NCBI GenBank assembly: GCA_900547165.1 | Contig: URFZ01000001.1 | Location: 1-64,000 of the forward strand | Direction: 5' to 3' | Origin: an uncultured Eubacteriales bacterium | GTDB taxonomy: Bacteria; Bacillota; Clostridia; Oscillospirales; UBA644 | Length of the DNA stretch: 64,000 nt | Program-made: the position numbers and the translations under genes | Notes under the pieces: generated by a model | What the model saw: the letters and a program-made list of their open reading frames with translations, nothing else | What the model was told of the DNA's origin: nothing | Database searches by the model: none | Shown here: one piece after another, positions 51,461 through 60,549 of the stretch | How positions within the stretch are numbered: the first letter of the stretch is position 1 | How the letters are laid out: each line of letters begins with the position of its first letter

Positions 51461-52810
51461 ATGTTCACTTTTGAAGAACTTCGAAAAAAATATCCGACAT
51501 TCGTTTACAGGTCGTATACAGTGAGCGACGACGGCGGAAATCTGAAAGTCACATACGAGTTTGCGCTCGGCGACGATATCGTGTTCCGTCCGAGTTGGGT
51601 ATTTCCCTATCAGAAAGAAAAAATCGAAAGCGGCAAAAACGCAAAGGTGCTGAAACGCGTTCTGTTTTTGCTCGGCTGCGTCGAACTTGTCAGTTATTGG
51701 AAAGCCGCCTGTCCGCCGAAAGTCGTTATCGAATGCGGAAAGTTGACGGACGAAGAAACGCTTTGGTTCAAAAAACTGTTTTTCAACGGGCTCGGAGAGT
51801 TCTTTTACAGGAACGGAATAACGACCGACGAAAAGACTTTTATGACCATAGAAAGCCATGGCGAAGCGTTTGAAAAAACGCCTTTGGCAGGAATTTTTTC
51901 GGGCAATCTTATCCCCGTCGGCGGCGGCAAGGACTCTGTTGTAACAATGGAACTTCTGCGCGCACACAAAGCGGAAAACAAAGTCTTTATGATAAATTCG
52001 CTCGGCTCGGCTGTCGAAACGGCGCGTGTGGCGGGATATTCCGAAAAGGATACCGTCGCCCCGAAAAGACGGCTCGACCTGAAAATAGTCGAATTAAACT
52101 CACAGGGTTTTCTGAACGGTCATACGCCGTTTTCGGCGATAGTTGCGTTCTCCGCTCTTTTCTGCGCGATCGCAGAGCAAAAAAGATACATTGTTCTGTC
52201 AAACGAGAGCAGCGCAAACGACGTTTACGTCAAAGGTACGACGGTCAATCACCAATATTCGAAGAGCGTTGAATTCGAAAATGACTTTCGCGTGCTTGTA
52301 AAAGACCACATTTGCGGCGAGGTTGAATATTTCAGCCTTTTGCGCCCGCTCAACGAATGGAACATAATCAAACTGTTTGTCGGTTATCCGCAGTATCTGC
52401 CCGTTTTTAAGAGCTGCAATCTCGGAAGCAAAAAAAATGTATGGTGCGGAGAGTGTTCAAAGTGCCTGTTCGTATATATAATGCTTTCGCCGTTTGTCGA
52501 GAACGAAAAACTCAAAGAGATATTCGGACACGACCTTTTGGACGACGAAAATATGCTTAAATACTTTGACGGACTTGTCAGCGAACAGTTCGATAAGCCG
52601 TTTGAATGTATCGGAACGCGTGAAGAGATAAATGCGGCGCTGACGAAAACGCTCGAAAAGAGAACGGGACATCTTCCCCTGCTGCTTGAAAAATACAAAG
52701 AGAAATATTACGATAAAAACTTTGACATAACTTCGGTTGATACATTTTTTGATGAGAATAACAATGTTCCGAACGAACTGAAAGAAGAGTTGAAATGGAA
52801 AAAGAACTGA
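51461..52810 (+). CDS. murL: UDP-N-acetyl-alpha-D-muramoyl-L-alanyl-L-glutamate epimerase
   Basis: Expected reaction, from the Xanthomonas enzyme: ATP-dependent inversion of the terminal L-Glu of UDP-MurNAc-L-Ala-L-Glu to D-Glu. The 449 residues match that enzyme's length. The ATP-pyrophosphatase-like core has GGGKDS (154-159) and LSNESSAND followed by VNHQYSKSVEFE (about 246-272); a Cys-rich motif NVWCGECSKC lies near 328-337. The next gene is a MurD-like ligase whose ATG lies 16 bases before this gene's end. That pairing is the hallmark of the MurD2-MurL route. Identification rests on motif recall and context. Confidence 0.85.
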   Translation: MFTFEELRKKYPTFVYRSYTVSDDGGNLKVTYEFALGDDIVFRPSWVFPYQKEKIESGKNAKVLKRVLFLLGCVELVSYWKAACPPKVVIECGKLTDEETLWFKKLFFNGLGEFFYRNGITTDEKTFMTIESHGEAFEKTPLAGIFSGNLIPVGGGKDSVVTMELLRAHKAENKVFMINSLGSAVETARVAGYSEKDTVAPKRRLDLKIVELNSQGFLNGHTPFSAIVAFSALFCAIAEQKRYIVLSNESSANDVYVKGTTVNHQYSKSVEFENDFRVLVKDHICGEVEYFSLLRPLNEWNIIKLFVGYPQYLPVFKSCNLGSKKNVWCGECSKCLFVYIMLSPFVENEKLKEIFGHDLLDDENMLKYFDGLVSEQFDKPFECIGTREEINAALTKTLEKRTGHLPLLLEKYKEKYYDKNFDITSVDTFFDENNNVPNELKEELKWKKN

Positions 52811-54159
52811 CAGACTTTTTCAAAGAAAAAAAGGTGCTTATTCTCGGCTTCGGCAGAGAGGGCAGAACGACTTACGAATTTCTGAAAGACAAAGTTCCGT
52901 CGGCTGAAATCACCGTTGCGGACGCAAAAGAGCAAAAACTGACGTCCGTTTCGCCGTGCGGCTGCGTTTCTTTTGAACCGTTTGAGTGCAAAACGATATT
53001 CGGAGAGCATTATATGGACGACCTCGGCGGGTACGACATAATAATGAAATCGCCCGGAATACCGATACTCAAAGATTACGGCGAAGAAGTCGAAAACAAA
53101 ATAACATCGCAGACCGATCTGTTTCTCCGATTCTGTCCCGCGACGGTTATCGGCATAACGGGCACAAAAGGCAAATCGACAACATCTTCGCTGATATATC
53201 ATATTCTGAAAAAATGCGGAAGAAGAACACGGCTTGTGGGCAACATCGGTGTTCCCGTATTCTCCGATATGGCGAATATCAAATCCGATACCGTCGTTGT
53301 ATACGAACTCAGCTGCCACCAACTGCAATATGTAAAAGCGTCGCCGAACATCGCCGTATTGCTCAATGTTTACAGCGATCACCTCGATCACTATCGTTCG
53401 TTTGAAGAATACAGAGACGCAAAGTTCAACATTTTTAAGTATCAGACCGAAAATGATACGCTCATAGTCAACTCGACCTGCGAAAACATAGACACTTCGA
53501 TGTTTGACGAAGCAAAACAGCACGTCATATTCGCAAACGACAAAAACGGGTGCGGTATTGACGGTGAAAATATGTATGTCTGCGGAAAAGTCGTTCCCCT
53601 CGAACGAGTAAAAACGACTTTGATAGGAAAACATAATTTATATAACATTTCCGTTGCGTTGACTGCGGCGGTGACGGCGGGCGTACCGCTTGAAGAAGCG
53701 ATAAGCGCCGTGGAAGACTTCAAAGGACTTGAACACCGGCTTGAACTGTTCGCGACGCAAAACGGCGTCCGCTGGTTCAACGATTCCATTTCAACGATAC
53801 CCGAAGCGGCGATAAACGCGGTTGAGGGCATAGGCGACGTCCGAACGCTGATAATCGGCGGCATGGACAGAGGCATTCCCTACGGCGAACTTGAAAATTA
53901 TATCGCGTCGGGAAAAGTCGAAAATGTTATTTTTGCTTATGAAAGCGGAAAGCGCGTATTGAAAGAGACCGAGCCGCTTTGTCCGAAATGCAGGTTGTTT
54001 AAAGTTGCGGACATTTACGAAGCGGCGGACAAGGCAAAAGAGATAACAAAGAACGGTTCCGTGCTGTTCTCCCCCGCGGCGGCAAGTTACGGCTACTTCA
54101 AAAACTTTGAAGAACGCGGCACAAAATTCAAAGAATATGTCCTGAAAGGAACAAAATAG
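52795..54159 (+). CDS. murD2: MurD-like ligase, probably L-glutamate-adding MurD2
   Basis: Mur ligase of 454 residues. N-terminal Rossmann-type domain (VLILGFGREGRTTYEFL), ATP motif GITGTKGKSTTSSLI (about 120-134), catalytic region YELSCHQLQ, NVYSDHLDHY, and a C-terminal domain with GLEHRLELF and NDSISTIPEAAINA. Canonical MurD adds D-Glu to UDP-MurNAc-L-Ala. Because this gene overlaps murL, I infer it adds L-Glu, as MurD2 does in Xanthomonas. It is not in a dcw cluster. Substrate choice cannot be proven from sequence. Confidence 0.85.
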   Translation: MEKELTDFFKEKKVLILGFGREGRTTYEFLKDKVPSAEITVADAKEQKLTSVSPCGCVSFEPFECKTIFGEHYMDDLGGYDIIMKSPGIPILKDYGEEVENKITSQTDLFLRFCPATVIGITGTKGKSTTSSLIYHILKKCGRRTRLVGNIGVPVFSDMANIKSDTVVVYELSCHQLQYVKASPNIAVLLNVYSDHLDHYRSFEEYRDAKFNIFKYQTENDTLIVNSTCENIDTSMFDEAKQHVIFANDKNGCGIDGENMYVCGKVVPLERVKTTLIGKHNLYNISVALTAAVTAGVPLEEAISAVEDFKGLEHRLELFATQNGVRWFNDSISTIPEAAINAVEGIGDVRTLIIGGMDRGIPYGELENYIASGKVENVIFAYESGKRVLKETEPLCPKCRLFKVADIYEAADKAKEITKNGSVLFSPAAASYGYFKNFEERGTKFKEYVLKGTK

Positions 54160-54162
54160 AAA

Positions 54163-55554
54163 ATGTTCGACATAGAAAAACTCAAAAAAGAGGTATCCGC
54201 GTTTCCCGCAGGAGTGAACACGGAAATACGTTTTCAGCGAAACTCGACAAAGAGAGTGGGCTTCCTTGACGGCAGACTGACTTCAAACTCAACGGCATCG
54301 GGCCGCGGCGTCAACGCGAGAATATACAAAAACGGCGCTTACGGTTTTGCGTCATGCCCCAACACGGACGAAGACGGCGTAAAATTTGTGCTGAAAGAAG
54401 CGGCGGGCAATGCCAAACTGCTTTATTCAAGACAAAAGCCGACAAAGCCGCAGTTCCCGAAAATTTCCGCAACGCAGGAAGCGAACAGACACCCGCAGGA
54501 CGACTTATCTTCTCAAAAAAGACTTATCGAGTTTTGCGCGGAGGCCGACGCATATATAGCAAAAACATACAAAAAACTTGTTTCCCGTTCTGTTGTCGCA
54601 TCAGGACTCAACATGGAAAAGGCGCTGTTCACTTCCGACGGCGTTGTTGCACACTCGTTCACGCCGAGAGCGTCTTTCTATATCTTTATGACGGCGGAAG
54701 ACAACGAGGGCAATATGCAGGAAATGCTCGAACCCATAGGCGATTTAGGCTGTTTTGACGAGGTATTTTCCTCTCCGACGAAGTATTACGGAAAGATTGA
54801 CGCGCTTTACGAAGAACTGATGAAAAAGTGCGAGGGCGTTTATGCGGACGCGGGAATAAAAGACTGCGTTCTGCACCCCGACCTTGCGGGAATGTTGGCA
54901 CACGAAGCGGTCGGACATACTGTCGAAGCGGATTTTGTTCAGTCGGGCTCCGTTGCGGCGCACATGATGAACAAACAGGTTGCGTCGGAACTTATAAACA
55001 TGACGGACTTTGCGCATACGGCGTTCGGCAAAACGCTGCCTGTGCCCGTTTATGTGGACGATGAAGGCGTGGAAGCAAAAGACGTAAAGATAATCGAAAA
55101 CGGCGTTCTTCGCAATTATATGCACAACAGGGAATCGGCTGAAAAATTCGGCGTTGAGCCGACAGGCAACGCAAGGGCGTTTTCGTTCCCCGACGAACCT
55201 CTTATAAGAATGAGAAACACGTTCGTGCTTCCCGGAGAATCAAAACTTGAAGAAATGATAGCCTCGGTAAAGGACGGTTACTATCTGACGAGAACGGGCA
55301 ACGGACAGGCGGACTCGACGGGTGAGTTTATGTTCGGTGTGGATATGGGCTACGAAATCAAAAACGGAAAAATCGGCAGAGCCATAAAGTCCACAACAAT
55401 ATCGGGCGTGGCGTTTGAAATGCTGAAAACCGTTACCATGGTATCAGACGACCTGACGTGGACAAACTGCGGAATGTGCGGCAAAAAGCAGCCGATACCC
55501 GTTTCAATGGGCGGTCCCGCAATAAAATGCAAACTCAACGTAGGCGGAAGATAA
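54163..55554 (+). CDS. tldD: TldD-type metallopeptidase subunit
   Basis: TldD/TldE heterodimeric proteases cleave unfolded or modified peptides, including leader peptides of microcin B17 and mature RiPPs. 463 residues; the zinc site is HEAVGHTVEAD (HExxxH), with the distal Cys provided by NCGMCGKKQP. It starts 3 bases after murD2, with 14 bases to the next gene, so it shares the operon. No RiPP precursor or cyclase gene is visible nearby, so a general proteolytic role is more likely. Confidence 0.92.
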   Translation: MFDIEKLKKEVSAFPAGVNTEIRFQRNSTKRVGFLDGRLTSNSTASGRGVNARIYKNGAYGFASCPNTDEDGVKFVLKEAAGNAKLLYSRQKPTKPQFPKISATQEANRHPQDDLSSQKRLIEFCAEADAYIAKTYKKLVSRSVVASGLNMEKALFTSDGVVAHSFTPRASFYIFMTAEDNEGNMQEMLEPIGDLGCFDEVFSSPTKYYGKIDALYEELMKKCEGVYADAGIKDCVLHPDLAGMLAHEAVGHTVEADFVQSGSVAAHMMNKQVASELINMTDFAHTAFGKTLPVPVYVDDEGVEAKDVKIIENGVLRNYMHNRESAEKFGVEPTGNARAFSFPDEPLIRMRNTFVLPGESKLEEMIASVKDGYYLTRTGNGQADSTGEFMFGVDMGYEIKNGKIGRAIKSTTISGVAFEMLKTVTMVSDDLTWTNCGMCGKKQPIPVSMGGPAIKCKLNVGGR

Positions 55555-55567
55555 GGAGGACAATACA

Positions 55568-56866
55568 ATGAGCGAAAATGATAAGGCGAAGTTTCTTATC
55601 GAAGAAATAAAGACCTCCGACGCCGACTGCGGAGAAGTCTGCTTTACAAAAACGCAAACGACGGAAGTTTATTACGAATCCGGCAAAGTCAGCATGATAC
55701 GCACAAACGAAAACGTTGCCGCGAATGTAAAGGTCATCAAAAACGGCAAAAAGGGCGTTGTGGCGACAAACGACGTCTCTTCGTCGGACGCATTGAAAAA
55801 AATCGTTTCCGACGCGCTCGAATCGGCGCAAAGCGCGCACGAAGACGACGCAAACGGAATTTCCGATGTTCCTTGTAACGAAACTTTTGTTTACGGGGCG
55901 ACCGAAAAGGACACGGAAAAACTTTACGACCGCCTTACCGAATTTTTGGCAGATACGAAAAAGAAATATCCCAAAATTTCGTTTGACTCCATAACCGCAA
56001 ATCACGTTTCGGTTGAGCGAATATACAAAAACACAAACGATGTGAACATAACCGAAAAATTCGGTTATTACACTTTCAGCCCGATGTACATGGCGGTTGA
56101 CGGCGAAAAGACCTCGGCGTTCAATTATTCGGGGGTTATCACAAAGGACCTTGACAGACCGTTTATGACGCTCGGAATGACGGAAGAACTGCTGAAAGAA
56201 ACGGAAGAACAGACGGACACAATAACCGTGGACGGCAAATTCATAGGCGACGTTATCGTCACCCCGCAATGCCTTTCCGAAATGCTCGGCATAATCGAGG
56301 ACAACTTTCTTTCCGATCAGGTGCTCATAAACAAAACGTCTCCGTATCTGGACAAACTCGGCAAGCAGATCGCGGCAAAAGAAGTCACTTTGATCTCCTC
56401 GCCGCTTTCGGAAGAACTTGTTGACGGTTACAGATCTACGGCGGACGGCTATATTGCGAAGAATATGCCGCTGATAGAAAACGGAGAACTTAAAAACTTT
56501 ATCGTTTCTCGCTACGGAGCGGCAAGAACGGGGCTCAAAAGAAGCGACAGCGACGGCGGCTGTTATATAATGGACGGCGGAGACACTTCCCTTTCAGACA
56601 TTATTAAAAATACGAAAAAGGGACTTCTTATGAACCGTTTCAGCGCGGGTTCGCCGGGTGTAAACGGAGATGTTACCGGCGTGGCGAAAAACAGTTTTCT
56701 TATCGAAAACGGTCAGATAGTCGGTGCAGTCAGCGAAACGATGTTTTCGGGGAATCTGATAGAGATGTTGATGAATGTCAAAGCGATTTCCTCCGAGCGC
56801 ATAAATGACGGTTCGTGCATACTTCCTTGGGTCGATTTCGGCGGAGTCACGGTCTCGGGAAAATGA
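55568..56866 (+). CDS. tldE: TldE/PmbA-type subunit
   Basis: Partner of the preceding TldD. 432 residues of the same fold but without the HExxxH zinc motif, as expected for TldE. Landmarks: EVYYESGKVSMIRTNENVAANVKVIKNGKKG near the start, SPYLDKLGKQIAAKEVTLI, NFIVSRYGAARTG, and a C-terminal WVDFGGVTVSGK. AAGGAGGACAAT precedes the ATG. The methyltransferase gene that follows begins in a 4-base overlap. Confidence 0.92.
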   Translation: MSENDKAKFLIEEIKTSDADCGEVCFTKTQTTEVYYESGKVSMIRTNENVAANVKVIKNGKKGVVATNDVSSSDALKKIVSDALESAQSAHEDDANGISDVPCNETFVYGATEKDTEKLYDRLTEFLADTKKKYPKISFDSITANHVSVERIYKNTNDVNITEKFGYYTFSPMYMAVDGEKTSAFNYSGVITKDLDRPFMTLGMTEELLKETEEQTDTITVDGKFIGDVIVTPQCLSEMLGIIEDNFLSDQVLINKTSPYLDKLGKQIAAKEVTLISSPLSEELVDGYRSTADGYIAKNMPLIENGELKNFIVSRYGAARTGLKRSDSDGGCYIMDGGDTSLSDIIKNTKKGLLMNRFSAGSPGVNGDVTGVAKNSFLIENGQIVGAVSETMFSGNLIEMLMNVKAISSERINDGSCILPWVDFGGVTVSGK

Positions 56867-57429
56867 CGTTTTACGACAAAAACGCGCTTAAACTTGCGCA
56901 CGCATATCTGAATGCAAATGTCGGCAAAGGCGATACCGTCATAGACGCAACTGCGGGCAAAGGCAGAGATACGCTGCTGCTTGCGTTGCTTGTCGGCGAA
57001 AACGGCAAAGTCATTGCAATCGACATACAAAAAGAAGCGATAGACGAAGCCGAAAAACTCATTGCCGAGCACGGGGTTTCGGACAGAGTGACGTTCGTCT
57101 GCGATTCGCACGAAAACATCAAAAGTTACGCGGATAAGGTGAACTGCGTTGTGTTCAATCTCGGTTGGCTGCCGGGAAGCGACCACGAGATAAGAACCTC
57201 GACGCAAACAAGTATAAAAGCGATAAAAGCCTCAACGGAAATGCTGACGGACGACGGATTTGTCCTTGTCTGCATATATTACGGCGGACTGTCGGGCTTT
57301 GAGGAGCGCGACGGCGTTCTCGACTTTCTCAAAACACTTGACCAGAAAGAGTTCACCGTTGCAATCACGCAATTTGCAAACAGAAAAGGCTGCCCGCCCA
57401 TTTTTGCGGTTATCGAAAAAAACCGATAA
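56863..57429 (+). CDS. mnmM: tRNA mnm5s2U34 methyltransferase (YtqB/MnmM family)
   Basis: SAM-dependent methyltransferase of 188 residues. The SAM motif is VIDATAGKGRDTLLLALLVGE, then VIAIDIQKEAI. The family signature FNLGWLPGSDHEIRT is intact. Bacillus YtqB (MnmM) methylates nm5s2U34 of tRNA wobble uridine. The start is the ATG in an ATGA overlap with tldE; the frame extends further into tldE. It is the last gene of the operon before a strong terminator. Confidence 0.88.
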   Translation: MTFYDKNALKLAHAYLNANVGKGDTVIDATAGKGRDTLLLALLVGENGKVIAIDIQKEAIDEAEKLIAEHGVSDRVTFVCDSHENIKSYADKVNCVVFNLGWLPGSDHEIRTSTQTSIKAIKASTEMLTDDGFVLVCIYYGGLSGFEERDGVLDFLKTLDQKEFTVAITQFANRKGCPPIFAVIEKNR

Positions 57430-57476
57430 AACCGCATCGCAACCGCAACGCGGCAATTAAAACAAAAACAAAATAA

Positions 57477-57520
57477 AAAGCCCGACCGAAGCGAAAAAAC
57501 TCTGCTTCGGTCGGGTCACT
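57477..57520. terminator. bidirectional Rho-independent terminator
   Basis: CCCGACCGAAGC and GCTTCGGTCGGG form a 12-bp stem. It is T-rich on the minus strand (TTTTTATTTTG) and weaker on the plus strand, and separates the convergent mnmM and ttcA-like operons. Confidence 0.88.
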
Positions 57521-57562
57521 TTATATCAAAATTCATTCGTTGCTTTTTATTCGCTGCGTTTT

Positions 57563-58189
57563 TTACATTTCCAAAGGTTCACAACCGTGATGAACACCGT
57601 TTTCATCCATCCAACCGAGAAAATAGCGGCTGTCGGCGGTCGTCAAAGCGCGGAAAAGACGTATATCCGCATCGAATATTTCGGACGTCAATTCGGCATA
57701 AAGCGCATCTGCGGGACTTTTTTTCGATTCGTATGCCAGCCCGTGAAACTCTGCCCACATTGCAATGTGACGGCGTTTTATATAACAGAGAGGACGTATA
57801 GTTTTTCCGCTTTTGGGCGGCAACGTTGCGGCTTTTCCGTTATATACGATATTTTCGAGAGTTGATGTGCAGACATCGTCAAAGCAGTCGTCAACGGCTG
57901 TCTTGTCATACTCTCCGCACGGTTCGGAAACAGGTATTCCGAGGTTTTCGAAAACAGGAGACGGTTCGTCCGCGCAAAACTCAACGGTCAGCGGAAAATC
58001 GCTGTACGCGGCAAGCAGCTGCATAAGTTTTGCAAGCAGAACGGACTGCGCGTTCGGGCTGACAAGAACAAGAATGCGGTCGTCGGGAGATGTCATGGAA
58101 AACTCCTGTAACGCTTCTATAAAAGGTCTTCTGAGATTTTTTCTGAAACGCTTTGTCAATCCGCGTTCGACGGTTATCGCGTCGTCCAT
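57563..58189 (-). CDS. degenerate TtcA-like protein without ATP-binding motif
   Basis: 208 residues with the framework of the TtcA-type tRNA thiolation proteins: ERGLTKRFRKNLRRPFIEALQEF, DRILVLVS...LLAKLMQLL, then DDVCTSTLENIVYNG, LPPKSGKTIRPLCYIKRRHI. The PP-loop SGGKDS is replaced by SPNAQS (44-49). The block that normally carries CxxC..RR and ALGHH is absent, so it is about 60-80 residues short. The frame is intact with a good ribosome binding site (AAAGGAG), suggesting a retained non-catalytic protein rather than a fresh pseudogene. It is the last gene of the GH65 operon. Confidence 0.75.
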   Translation of the reverse strand: MDDAITVERGLTKRFRKNLRRPFIEALQEFSMTSPDDRILVLVSPNAQSVLLAKLMQLLAAYSDFPLTVEFCADEPSPVFENLGIPVSEPCGEYDKTAVDDCFDDVCTSTLENIVYNGKAATLPPKSGKTIRPLCYIKRRHIAMWAEFHGLAYESKKSPADALYAELTSEIFDADIRLFRALTTADSRYFLGWMDENGVHHGCEPLEM

Positions 58190-58240
58190 TTCTTCCGCTC
58201 CTTTATACGATAAAAATTACGTTTTCACAATCGCTTTCCG

Positions 58241-59269
58241 TCAGAAGCATTTACCGAGGCGGTGCGTTCTGCAATTATCGGTCTTTCCGCAATGATAGCA
58301 AAGTTCGTTTTCGCCGCAGCCGTTCCTCTCAAAGTCGCGCAGATTGCGAACCGTGGTTTCAGCGATATTGTTCAGCGCTTCCGCCGTGAGAAACGCCTGA
58401 TGCGAAGTAACGATAACGTTGGGCATTGTTATAAGCCTTGCGAGAATATCGTCGGACACGATATGTCCCGAAAAATCCTCGAAAAACACGTCGGCTTCTT
58501 CTTCGTAAACGTCAAGGCAGGCGGCGCCCACTTTGCGGCCCTTGATTCCTTCGAGCAACGCTTCCGCATCGATGAGCGCGCCGCGTGAAGTATTCAGAAT
58601 ATAAACGCCCTTTTTCATTTTTGCTATCGCGTCGCCGTCGATGAGATGATAGGTCTCTTTCGTCAACGGGCAATGCAGCGAAATAATATCGCTTTCGGCA
58701 AACAGCGTATCAAGAGAGACATATTCTATGCCGCAATTTTCGGCGGGAAATTTATCGTATGCTATAACTTTCATGCCGAAGCCTTTGCATATATCGATGA
58801 ATATTCTGCCTATCTTGCCCGTTCCGACAACCCCAACTGTCTTGCCGTGCAGGTCAAAACCCGTCAGACCGTTCAGGCTGAAATTAAATTCGCGGGTTCG
58901 GTTATATGCTTTGTGAATACGGCGCACTGACGTCAAAAGCAGTGCCATGGCGTGTTCCGCAACGGCATACGGCGAATATGCGGGGACGTGAAAAACGTGT
59001 ATTTTGCCGTAAGCGTGGCGCACGTCAACATTATTGTAACCGGCACAGCGCAAAGCAATTACTTTTATGCCGTTGCGATATAAAATGTCGATAACATCCG
59101 CACTCACATCGTCGTTGACAAACACGCAAACACAGTCAAAGCCTTTTGCGAGTTCGGCGGTATCGGCACCGAGTTTTGTTTCAAAGAATTTGAACTCAAT
59201 TCCGTCATGTTCAACTTTTTCAAACGATTCGGAATCGTAGTTTTTTGCATCGAAAAATGCTATTTTCAC
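58241..59269 (-). CDS. D-lactate dehydrogenase-like 2-hydroxyacid dehydrogenase
   Basis: NAD-dependent D-2-hydroxyacid dehydrogenase of 342 residues. The substrate domain has LRCAGYNNVD and PAYSPYAVAEHAMALLL, and the nucleotide loop VGVVGTGKIGR is at about 146-155. Catalytic residues are in NTSRGALID (Arg), DVYEEEADVF (Glu) and TSHQAFLT (His). This is the LdhA pattern, so pyruvate to D-lactate is likely. The last 20 residues carry an unusual Cys/His-rich tail (CYHCGKTDNCRTHRLGKC). It starts at GTG after AAGGGG. Same operon as the GH65 gene. Confidence 0.9.
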   Translation of the reverse strand: MKIAFFDAKNYDSESFEKVEHDGIEFKFFETKLGADTAELAKGFDCVCVFVNDDVSADVIDILYRNGIKVIALRCAGYNNVDVRHAYGKIHVFHVPAYSPYAVAEHAMALLLTSVRRIHKAYNRTREFNFSLNGLTGFDLHGKTVGVVGTGKIGRIFIDICKGFGMKVIAYDKFPAENCGIEYVSLDTLFAESDIISLHCPLTKETYHLIDGDAIAKMKKGVYILNTSRGALIDAEALLEGIKGRKVGAACLDVYEEEADVFFEDFSGHIVSDDILARLITMPNVIVTSHQAFLTAEALNNIAETTVRNLRDFERNGCGENELCYHCGKTDNCRTHRLGKCF

Positions 59270-59296
59270 AGGCTGTTTCCCCTTTCTTCCCTTTTA

Positions 59297-59842
59297 TCAT
59301 TTCCCGTTTTTGAAAACATATTTGCGAAGTTTTACAAAATAGAGTATACGCAGACGGGCAAGACAGAAATCGAGAAGAATGAACGCAACGTTGCCGAGCA
59401 CGAGAGTTGCGATAAGAAGAAGTGTGCCTGTCGTTCTGAACTCTTCAACAAGCGCCGTCATATTGAAGACGAATATCAGAAGCGCATAAAGAACGACTGC
59501 GGAAACGTTGAACAAAAGCAGTTTTAAGATTATCCGCAAAACTTTCGGGCGTATTCGGTCAAAGAATTTTTTGACGATGGGATAATAACCGAGAAACACG
59601 AATACCGCGGCAGTTTCCTTATCCGCGACGAGAAGCACAGAGAGAACGGCGACGGCGGCATAAGCGGTCAAGCCGTATTTTGTTCCGCATTCGCAGTCTA
59701 TCGGAACGAGCAGCATCGCGGCAAGAGCGGGACAGCAGTAAACGGCGATGGGAATGACACCGCCGAACAGCATAACGACCACGCCGAGAGCGCATAAAAC
59801 GCCGCTAAGAGCCAACTTTTTAACTTTTTCGCCTGTTTTCAC
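59297..59842 (-). CDS. conserved membrane protein, ECF S-component-like
   Basis: 181 residues with five or six membrane segments. The first segment (KLALSGVLCALGVVVMLFGGVIP) has the pattern of S-components of energy-coupling factor transporters, and the Ala-rich small-residue packing agrees. No ECF ATPase genes are near, and the substrate is unknown. It overlaps rsmG by 4 bases and lies before the D-lactate dehydrogenase-like gene. The assignment is tentative. Confidence 0.6.
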   Translation of the reverse strand: MKTGEKVKKLALSGVLCALGVVVMLFGGVIPIAVYCCPALAAMLLVPIDCECGTKYGLTAYAAVAVLSVLLVADKETAAVFVFLGYYPIVKKFFDRIRPKVLRIILKLLLFNVSAVVLYALLIFVFNMTALVEEFRTTGTLLLIATLVLGNVAFILLDFCLARLRILYFVKLRKYVFKNGK

Positions 59843-60549
59843 TTTAACGGCTCCTTTTTGATTTTGTTATATTTTCTCGGATATTTTTCGGGGGTAACAG
59901 ACGTTTTTTCAATTCGGAATATGTACCGTTCGCTCCCGTCCGAAAGTCGGAAATTGTCAGATGCGGACGGCGTACCTCCGAGAATGCGGACTGCATTTTC
60001 CGCTTCGCGCAGTTCCGCGAGTCCGTCGCTGCCTTTCATGGCAACAAAAGCGCCCCCGACTTTGACAAGCGGAAGACACAGTTCGGAAAGACCGTCGAGC
60101 CTTGCGACCGCCCGAGAAACGCAGACATCGAACTTTTCGCGCAGTTCTTCGTCATGTCCGAGTTCCTCCGCACGGGCAGCGGCTACGGTGACGGAAAGCC
60201 CGAGATCACGGGAAACGCCGTCCACGAAAACAAGTTTTTTCGCAACGGAATCGACCGCGAAAATCTTTATATCGGGGCGAACTATGGCAAGAGGCAACGT
60301 CGGAAATCCCCCGCCGCAGCCGATGTCAACGACATCGGCATTTTGCGGGATATACTCCGCGACGCGGACACAGTCGGCGAAATGTTTGACTATAACTTCG
60401 TCTCTGTCCGTTATCGCGGTTATGTTTACACGGCTGTTTGCCTCGATAAGTTTGCCGTAAAGAAATTCGAATTTTTCGGAGCATTCCAGAAAATCTTCAA
60501 GTCCGTTGTCCCTGAAAATTCTCCCGAATGCGGCGGAGAAACCGCTCAT
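59839..60549 (-). CDS. rsmG: 16S rRNA (guanine527-N7)-methyltransferase RsmG
   Basis: Methylates G527 of 16S rRNA (E. coli numbering). 236 residues. N-terminal helical region, NSRVNITAITDRDEVIVKHFADC, SAM motif DIGCGGGFPTLPLAIVRPD and FDVCVSRAVARLDGLSELCLPLVK are diagnostic. The start is the ATG preceded by GGAGG within the end of the phosphoglucomutase gene (4-base overlap). In many Clostridia rsmG sits near the replication origin; here it is in a sugar operon. Confidence 0.95.
   Translation of the reverse strand: MSGFSAAFGRIFRDNGLEDFLECSEKFEFLYGKLIEANSRVNITAITDRDEVIVKHFADCVRVAEYIPQNADVVDIGCGGGFPTLPLAIVRPDIKIFAVDSVAKKLVFVDGVSRDLGLSVTVAAARAEELGHDEELREKFDVCVSRAVARLDGLSELCLPLVKVGGAFVAMKGSDGLAELREAENAVRILGGTPSASDNFRLSDGSERYIFRIEKTSVTPEKYPRKYNKIKKEPLK

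Noticed and set aside
54163..56866. RiPP biosynthesis cluster around tldD-tldE
   Set aside because: No precursor peptide, cyclodehydratase or exporter gene lies nearby; the neighbours are cell-wall and tRNA genes.
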